NCBI RefSeq assembly: GCF_023498005.1
Contig: NZ_CP097289.1
Location: forward strand, 4,154,001 to 4,218,000
Reading direction: 5' to 3'
Length of the DNA stretch: 64,000 nucleotides
Source of the DNA: Streptomyces durmitorensis
Lineage (GTDB): Bacteria > Actinomycetota > Actinomycetes > Streptomycetales > Streptomycetaceae
Shown: positions 58,861 to 64,000 of the stretch, piece by piece
Position numbering within the stretch: position 1 is the first letter of the stretch
Layout of the letters: each line of letters begins with the position of its first letter
Position numbers and translations under genes: made by a program
The notes under the pieces: generated by a model
The model's input: the letters and a program-made list of their open reading frames with translations, nothing else
Told to the model about the DNA's origin: nothing
Databases searched by the model: none

Positions 58861-59280
58861 TCAGACCTTGCGGACGACGATGTGCGGTGGGACGAACTTC
58901 TCCAGGTCGTCGACGTCTGAGGTGAAGACGGTGACGTGCCCCCGCTGCTCCATGGCCACGACGGCAAGCACGGCGTCGATCGCGTACTTGTGACCGTGCA
59001 AACCGACGTCGGCGAGCAACTTGCGTGCCGCGCGGGCCTGTTGCTTGCCGATGTCGGCGACCACGACACGGGAGAGAACCCAATCCCAGCGCTGCTCCTT
59101 CACCTTGCCGTCGAAGGCCTCGACAAGGGTCATGGGCGACGTCACCAGGTCGACCTCGCCTCGAGCCGCCCCCTCGATCACGCCGATCATGCGCCGGTCG
59201 CCGCGTACGGCCTGCGACAACGCCTCGGAGTCCAGCACGAAGACCGACACCGGCTTCCGGCTCGGCGCCTGCCTGGTCAA
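58861..59280 (-). CDS. PIN-domain ribonuclease toxin (VapC-like)
   Basis: This 139-residue PIN-fold protein has acidic residues Asp17 (FVLDSEAL), Glu54 (TLVEAF), Asp102 (YAIDAVLAV) and Asp122 (FTSDVDDL), the set that binds Mg2+ in VapC nucleases. The start is TTG at 59280, overlapping the antitoxin stop by 4 bases (TTGA), so translation is coupled. RNA target unknown. Confidence 0.85.
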   Translation of the reverse strand: MTRQAPSRKPVSVFVLDSEALSQAVRGDRRMIGVIEGAARGEVDLVTSPMTLVEAFDGKVKEQRWDWVLSRVVVADIGKQQARAARKLLADVGLHGHKYAIDAVLAVVAMEQRGHVTVFTSDVDDLEKFVPPHIVVRKV

Positions 59281-59549
59281 GCCGCCGCCCCGTTGCTCCC
59301 GTGGTCACGGCGCCGGGCATGTTCGGCTTCGATCTCGGCCAGTTCCGCCGCGAACTGTTGCCGCTCCTCGTCGGTCACCGGGCCATGCTCCTCCTGGAGC
59401 CAGTCGGAAAGTTCCCTCAGCTGGTCACGGTCGCGCTGGGCGCGCAGGGCCTCGGTCACGTACGCCGAGATCCCGCGCTCGTCCACCTCGGAACGGATCT
59501 CCTCAAGAAGGTCTTCGGGGATGGTGACGGTCACCTTCTTAGTAGCCAT
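59277..59549 (-). CDS. Ribbon-helix-helix antitoxin (VapB-like)
   Basis: The 90-residue protein begins with a ribbon-helix-helix DNA-binding motif (KKVTVTIPEDLLEEIRSEVD, GISAYVTEALRAQ) and continues as an acidic helix (QLRELSDWLQEEHGP...) expected to wrap the toxin. The ATG at 59549 with GGTGG upstream is used; an in-frame ATG 12 bases earlier exists. It lies directly upstream of the PIN gene, the usual antitoxin-first order. Confidence 0.85.
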   Translation of the reverse strand: MATKKVTVTIPEDLLEEIRSEVDERGISAYVTEALRAQRDRDQLRELSDWLQEEHGPVTDEERQQFAAELAEIEAEHARRRDHGSNGAAA

Positions 59550-59608
59550 ACTTGCCACCATACTCCCGACAGGGTCACTGCGCTCGGCTTCCGCTCAGCC
59601 GCCCAGCC

Positions 59609-60898
59609 TCACGCCTTCGGAGCCACCTTGCTCAGGCCGTTGATGATGCGGTCCATCGCGTCGCCGCCCGTCGGGTCGGTCAGGTTCGCCAGCATCTTCA
59701 GCGTGAAGCGCATCAGCATCGGGTGGGTCAGGCCGCGCTGCGTGGCGATCTTCATGACCTTCGGGTTGCCGATGAGCTTCACGAAGGCGCGGCCCAGCGT
59801 GTAGTAGCCGCCGTAGGTGTCCTTGAGGACCTTCGGGTAGCGGTGCAGCGCCAACTCCCGCTGGGCGGGGGTCTGGCGGGCGTGCGCCTGGACGATGACG
59901 TCCGCCGCGATCTGCCCGGACTCCATGGCGTACGCGATGCCCTCGCCGTTGAAGGGGTTCACCATGCCGCCCGCGTCGCCGACCAGGAGCAGGCCCTTGG
60001 TGTAGTGCGGCTGGCGGTTGAAGGCCATGGGCAGGGCGGCGCCGCGGATCGGCATCGTCATGTTGTCCGGGGTGTAGCCCCAGTCCTCCGGCATCGAGGC
60101 GCACCAGGCCTTCAGCACCTCGCGCCAGTCCAGCTCCTTGTAGGCGGAGGAGGAGTCGAGGATGCCGAGCCCGACGTTCGACGTGCCGTCGCCCATGCCG
60201 AAGATCCAGCCGTAGCCGGGAAGGAGCCGGTCCTCGGAGCCGCGCCGGTCCCACAGCTCAAGCCAGGACTCCAGGTAGTCGTCGTCGTGGCGGGGCGAGG
60301 TGAAGTACGTACGGACGGCGACGCCCATCGGGCGGTCGTCGCGGCGGTGCAGACCCATCGCGAGGGAGAGCCGCGTCGAGTTGCCGTCGGCGGCGACCAC
60401 CAGCGGGGCGTGGAAGGTGACCGGGGTCTTCTCCTCGCCGAGCTTGGCGTGCACGCCGGTGATGCGGCCCGTGCGGTCGTCGACGATCGGGGCGCCGACG
60501 TTGCACCGCTGGTGCAGTCGGGCGCCCGCCTTCTGGGCCTGGTTGGCGAGCTGCTCGTCGAAGTCGTCGCGCTTACGGACGAGGCCGTAGTTCGGGTAGG
60601 CGGCGAGTTCCGGCCAATCGAGTTGGAGCCGAACACCGCCCCCGATGATGCGCAGGCCCTTGTTCCGCAGCCAGCCCGCCTCCTCGGAGATGTCGATCCC
60701 CATGGAGACGAGCTGTTTGGTGGCGCGCGGCGTCAGGCCGTCGCCACAGACCTTTTCCCTTGGGAACGCGGTCTTCTCCAGGAGGAGTACGTCGAGTCCG
60801 GCCTTCGCCAAGTAGTAGGCGGTCGTGGAACCGGCTGGCCCGGCCCCGACGACGATCACATCAGCGGTGTGTTCGGTGAGGGGCTGGGGCTCGGTCAC
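59609..60898 (-). CDS. Geranylgeranyl reductase-family flavoprotein, probable menaquinone reductase (MenJ-like)
   Basis: This 429-residue FAD enzyme has ADVIVVGAGPAGSTTAYYL (GxGxxG), PREKVCGDGLTPRA and GDAGGMVNPFNGEGIAYAM, the three flavin motifs of the family. Related actinobacterial enzymes saturate one isoprene unit of menaquinone or reduce archaeal-type lipids. The position near nuo and a polyprenyl synthase favours menaquinone (inference). GTG at 60898 follows GGGGAG. Downstream genes are VapB, VapC and an ABM protein. Confidence 0.88.
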   Translation of the reverse strand: MTEPQPLTEHTADVIVVGAGPAGSTTAYYLAKAGLDVLLLEKTAFPREKVCGDGLTPRATKQLVSMGIDISEEAGWLRNKGLRIIGGGVRLQLDWPELAAYPNYGLVRKRDDFDEQLANQAQKAGARLHQRCNVGAPIVDDRTGRITGVHAKLGEEKTPVTFHAPLVVAADGNSTRLSLAMGLHRRDDRPMGVAVRTYFTSPRHDDDYLESWLELWDRRGSEDRLLPGYGWIFGMGDGTSNVGLGILDSSSAYKELDWREVLKAWCASMPEDWGYTPDNMTMPIRGAALPMAFNRQPHYTKGLLLVGDAGGMVNPFNGEGIAYAMESGQIAADVIVQAHARQTPAQRELALHRYPKVLKDTYGGYYTLGRAFVKLIGNPKVMKIATQRGLTHPMLMRFTLKMLANLTDPTGGDAMDRIINGLSKVAPKA

Positions 60899-60995
60899 GG
60901 CGGGTTCTCCCCAAGGCTCGAAATCTGTGTGCCGGAGGGCACGGGTTATGGGCAGTCTATGCAGCGGTACTGATCAGCCAGCCGAAGGGCCACCC

Positions 60996-61520
60996 GTGAC
61001 AAAGCAGGCACTGCCGACGAAGACCCTGCCCGCCGTACACCTGCGTGTTCCCACCCACGAGGACGCCTTCGTCTGGCACCGGCTGTTCGACGACCCGGAC
61101 GTCATGGAGTTCCACGGCGGCGCGCCGGCCGAGCTCTCCGTGTACGAGGAGCTGACCGCCCGGCAGCGCAGACACGACGCCGAACACGGTTTCTGCTTCT
61201 GGACGTTGCTCGACGCGGACGGCGAGCCGATCGGCTTCACCGGGGCGCAGCCCTGGCCGCACGATTGGGGACCCAAGGGCGAGATCGAGATCGGCTGGCG
61301 GCTCGGCCGCGCCGCCTGGGGCAAGGGGTACGCGACCGCCGCCGCGCAGGCCACCCTGGAGCGGGTGCGCGCGGCGGGCGTGGGGCACGTGGTGGCGATG
61401 GTCGACGCCCGCAACGAACGGTCCGTCGCGGTGACCCGGCGGCTCGGCATGGAGCTGGCCGAGACCTTCACGACGCCGGTGTCGAAGCGGGAGGCACACC
61501 GCTTCCGGCTCGCCCTGTAG
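60996..61520 (+). CDS. GNAT-family N-acetyltransferase (RimJ/RimL type)
   Basis: This 174-residue enzyme has LRVPTHEDAFVWHRLFDDPDV at the start and the acetyl-CoA loop RLGRAAWGKGYATAA with NERSVAVTRRLGM, as in RimJ-like acetyltransferases that modify an amino group. GTG at 60996 has AAGGG 7 bases upstream. The substrate is unknown. It is divergent from the GGR-family gene. Confidence 0.88.
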   Translation: MTKQALPTKTLPAVHLRVPTHEDAFVWHRLFDDPDVMEFHGGAPAELSVYEELTARQRRHDAEHGFCFWTLLDADGEPIGFTGAQPWPHDWGPKGEIEIGWRLGRAAWGKGYATAAAQATLERVRAAGVGHVVAMVDARNERSVAVTRRLGMELAETFTTPVSKREAHRFRLAL

Positions 61521-61557
61521 GGGTCTACCCTGCCGGTACCGCTGGGGGGTGACGCCC

Positions 61558-61902
61558 GTGCCGAAGGCACCCAGGACAGCCGGCGAAGTACGCGTGCCGC
61601 GGCTGATCGGTCTGATGGCCGTCGACGCGCGCGAGTCGGCGGCGAAGCACGGCGTGCTGCTCGCGGCGCCGGACCGCCCCGACTTCCACCTCGTCGTCCT
61701 CGACCATGTCGTCCGGCAGTACCCGCTCCCCGACACGTGGATCCCGCGCGACGCCGTCGTCACCGTCTGGTTCGAGCTCGGCCCCGGCGAGGGCGACGGC
61801 GGCGCGGGAGTGCGCGAGCCGCGCCGCCCGGGGCCTGGGGACGGCGGGCTGCGCCAGGAACTGGACGAGCCGGGCAACAACGAGGTCGGCGCCGTGCTCT
61901 AG
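61558..61902 (+). CDS. PASTA-domain-like small protein
   Basis: This 114-residue protein has a pattern VPRLIGLMAVDARESAAKHGV...VVRQYPLPDTWIPRDAVVTVWFE resembling one PASTA domain, which in kinases and penicillin-binding proteins recognises wall fragments. No signal or transmembrane helix is seen, so it is presumably cytoplasmic. The tail is Gly/Pro-rich. The start at GTG 61558 follows GGGGGGTGA; a GTG at 61549 is possible. It lies 37 bases after the GNAT gene, probably one operon. Confidence 0.75.
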   Translation: MPKAPRTAGEVRVPRLIGLMAVDARESAAKHGVLLAAPDRPDFHLVVLDHVVRQYPLPDTWIPRDAVVTVWFELGPGEGDGGAGVREPRRPGPGDGGLRQELDEPGNNEVGAVL

Positions 61903-61975
61903 CCGTGCCCCAGCCGTGCTCCAGCCGCCGCCCGGCCCCTCGGCCAGTCCCTCAGGCCGTCCCTCAGGCAGCCCC
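61903..61975. repeat. Short direct repeats in convergent spacer
   Basis: The spacer is built from CCCAGCCGTGC/TCCAGCCG and CCCTCAGGC-type copies. No clear terminator hairpin is visible. Confidence 0.5.
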
Positions 61976-64000
61976 TCAGCCGTTGATCCGCCAGTGCTCG
62001 AGCGCGGTCCGGTGGGTCTCCTCGCCCTCGCCCGCGGGCCAGAAGTCCGCGCGCCAGGAGAGCTGGATGGCGTACTCGGTGCCGTTGTCCGCGACGTAAC
62101 TCTGGTTCAGGGCATGGATCTCGCGGCCCGCCGTGTCGGTGTAGGTGTACTCCCAGATCGCGCCGCTGCGCCCCTGGAAGGTGTTCGGCTCAAGACGGAT
62201 CCGCTCGTAGTCCGACTTCTTCGGGTCCTTCTTGGCGTCCTTCTCGATGGTCGTGAAGTTCTCGTACGAGGTGTACGGGGCGTTCGGGACCACGCCGACG
62301 ATGAACTCCTCCCGGCCGGTCGACCCGCCGTACACGACCTGGCCCGGCCGTTCCTCGCCGTGCCGGGTCCAGCCGTCGGGCACGGCGAACTCGAAGCCGC
62401 TCACGTCGGACACCAGGTCGTACCCTGCGGGCAGTTCGGGGCCCTCGTCCACGGTGTCGGGGGTCTCGCTCGGCTCTTCGGTGGGAGTGAACGCGGGGGA
62501 CGGCGAGGGCGCCTCGGTGGGGTTCTCGGTGGGGTTCTCGCTGGGGTCCTCGCTGCGGCTGATGGCGGGCTTGTCGTCCTTGCCCCCGGCCTTGTCGGCC
62601 TTGCCGTCGTCGTTGTTCTGCCAGAGCAGGACGCCGGCCGCGATGCCGCTGCCGATGAGGAAGGCGGCGGCGAGGGTGCCGACCCAGAGGGCGGTGCGGC
62701 GGGACTGGGGGGTGGCCGGGGGCCGCTGGTGCAGCTGGAAGGTGTTGGGGTCGTAGGCGGCGGGGGCGTAGGCCGGGTTCGCGGCCGGGTCGTACGCGGG
62801 TTGGGGCACCGGGGTGGTGCCGTTGACGGGCCCCACGGCTCCGACGGCACCAACTGCACCGACTGCACCGACTGCACCGACGGCGCCTTCGGTGGGCGCG
62901 GTGGCCACGGAACCGGGAGTGCTGGGAGTGCTGGGAGTGCTGGGCGCGCCCGCGGGTCCTGCCGGCATCGGAGGGACGTGCGGCATCGGCGCCACGACGC
63001 CCGTCCGCTGTCCCGTCATCTGGAGCAGGAACGGCGCGATCAACGCGGCGGCGAACACCCAGAGCAGCCCGAACAACAGCGCGTCCGGCACGCTCACGCC
63101 CGCCTCGAAGCTGCCGTTGCCCGAGCCGCTCCCGCCGCCGCCTGAGCCGAACTCCGACGCCGCGCTCCCGGAGGCGTCGACGCTGAATCCGCCGAGCCCG
63201 GCGAGGAGCAGGAAGAGCCCGAAGAAGACACCGGCGGCGAGCAGTTGCTCGCCTCGGTGCGCGGAGCGGCGTGCGGCGAGGACGCCGATGGTCAGCGCAC
63301 ACACGAGCCCGAGCGCCAACGCGCCCACGATCGCCCAGTCGTTGGTGACGTCGCCGAGCTCGGAGAGCCCGAACGACTCGCTCTCGTAGCCGCCGCCGTA
63401 CGCCGAACTACTCCCCTGCACCGACGCGTCGAGCGGCGCGCCCCAGCCGAGACCGAGGGCGGCCGCGCCGAGGTTCGGCAGCAGGAGCAGGGCGATGAGC
63501 AGCGGGGACACGTCCGCGTCGTCGAGGTCGGTGAGGCCTTCGAGGTCGTCGATCTGGGCGAGGCTGATGAACGCGACGACCGAGCAGAGCGCGAGCACGA
63601 TGGCGAGCGCCCGCAGCGCGGTGCCGGTGGCGCGGAACGCCGCCTGCCAGCCGGGCCGCGCCGCCAGCCAGTGGGCCAGGTCGTGGCGGTGCAGCACACC
63701 GCCGGACACGGCGATTCCGAGGACGAAGGCACCGAGCGCGGCGAGCACCGGCGAGGAGGAGAGCTCGACGCCCTCGATCTCGGGCTGCGCGAAGAGGCTG
63801 AGCACGAGGGTGCCCACGGTCACCAACAGGGTGACGCGCACGGCCGATTCGAGCCCCGCCGTGCCGCCGCCGAGGCCTCCGGAGCGCAGGAGGACGCGGT
63901 TGCGCAGGATGCGTACGCCGATGAAGAGGGCCCCGATCCACAGGGCGGTGGCGGTGAGCGGGATGAGGTGCAGCGTGGCGGTGCCGTCGAAGGCGACGTC
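61976..64000 (-). CDS. Large membrane protein with extracytoplasmic C-terminal domain (5' end outside window)
   Basis: The frame is open to the window edge (674 residues visible), so the start is missing. It has about 8-10 hydrophobic helices, a low-complexity linker with GAVGAVG and STPSTP repeats, another helix (TALWVGTLAAAFLIGSGIAAG), an acidic Pro/Thr/Glu linker, then a globular domain of about 150 residues (FEFAVPDGWTRHGEERPGQV to ALEHWRING). That domain resembles LpqN/PsbP-like sensor domains that follow some Streptomyces kinases. Function unknown; it could belong to the Streptomyces hydrophobic (streptophobe-type) proteins. Confidence 0.8.
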   Translation of the reverse strand, partial: DVAFDGTATLHLIPLTATALWIGALFIGVRILRNRVLLRSGGLGGGTAGLESAVRVTLLVTVGTLVLSLFAQPEIEGVELSSSPVLAALGAFVLGIAVSGGVLHRHDLAHWLAARPGWQAAFRATGTALRALAIVLALCSVVAFISLAQIDDLEGLTDLDDADVSPLLIALLLLPNLGAAALGLGWGAPLDASVQGSSSAYGGGYESESFGLSELGDVTNDWAIVGALALGLVCALTIGVLAARRSAHRGEQLLAAGVFFGLFLLLAGLGGFSVDASGSAASEFGSGGGGSGSGNGSFEAGVSVPDALLFGLLWVFAAALIAPFLLQMTGQRTGVVAPMPHVPPMPAGPAGAPSTPSTPSTPGSVATAPTEGAVGAVGAVGAVGAVGAVGPVNGTTPVPQPAYDPAANPAYAPAAYDPNTFQLHQRPPATPQSRRTALWVGTLAAAFLIGSGIAAGVLLWQNNDDGKADKAGGKDDKPAISRSEDPSENPTENPTEAPSPSPAFTPTEEPSETPDTVDEGPELPAGYDLVSDVSGFEFAVPDGWTRHGEERPGQVVYGGSTGREEFIVGVVPNAPYTSYENFTTIEKDAKKDPKKSDYERIRLEPNTFQGRSGAIWEYTYTDTAGREIHALNQSYVADNGTEYAIQLSWRADFWPAGEGEETHRTALEHWRING
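62839..62890 (-). repeat. 9-base tandem repeat encoding GAV/SAV-type triplets
   Basis: GACTGCACC-type units repeat about five times in frame within the linker of the large membrane protein. A second triplet-preserving repeat, GTGCTGGGA x3, lies at about 62918-62944. Confidence 0.8.

Overview
This 64 kb window is high-GC DNA from a streptomycete chromosome core. The evidence is extreme third-position GC, GTG and TTG starts, tightly overlapping operons, and a gene set and order that I recognise from Streptomyces: two nuo loci flanking korAB, a polyprenyl synthase, a menaquinone-type reductase, an SGAP-like secreted aminopeptidase and NlpC/P60 hydrolases. I could not run searches, so names rest on motifs and context read from the sequence.

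Layout: (1) 1-8111, minus strand: a second, incomplete complex I operon, nuoA2-B2-C2-H2-I2-J2-K2-L2-M2, running out of the left edge. It has no NuoD, E, F or G here. (2) 8376-11942, plus: two tandem paralogous sensor kinases and one LuxR-type response regulator. (3) 12251-15257, plus: korA-korB, 2-oxoacid:ferredoxin oxidoreductase. (4) 15259-24891: a divergent HxlR regulator/quinone reductase pair, a RarD-type permease, an NmrA-like reductase with a divergent AraC regulator, an unknown membrane protein, a secreted zinc aminopeptidase, an FMN reductase behind a palindrome-covered promoter, and an ABC exporter. (5) 25013-28624, minus: a LolA-like envelope protein, a CHRD/DUF3455 secreted protein and a long-chain polyprenyl diphosphate synthase. 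(6) 28932-40409: a POT peptide transporter with a CocE/S15-type hydrolase, a MITE-like element, a HAD phosphatase, a decayed reading frame, a flavoprotein plus ATP-grasp pair, fumarylacetoacetase and RecQ. (7) 40579-56563, minus: the complete 14-gene nuoA-N operon, genes mostly overlapping by 1-8 bases, with an 18-bp-stem terminator after nuoN and a Rex/Crp-type palindrome before nuoA. (8) 56564-64000: a 1 kb palindrome- and repeat-rich divergent region, an NlpC/P60 hydrolase, an ABM monooxygenase, a VapBC-like pair, a geranylgeranyl-reductase-family enzyme (probable menaquinone reductase), a GNAT acetyltransferase, a PASTA-like protein and a partial large membrane protein.

The connecting theme is respiration. 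Complex I reduces menaquinone. The polyprenyl synthase probably supplies the side chain, and the GGR-family enzyme probably saturates part of it. KorAB makes reduced ferredoxin, which could feed the NADH-module-less second complex. That last link is inference.
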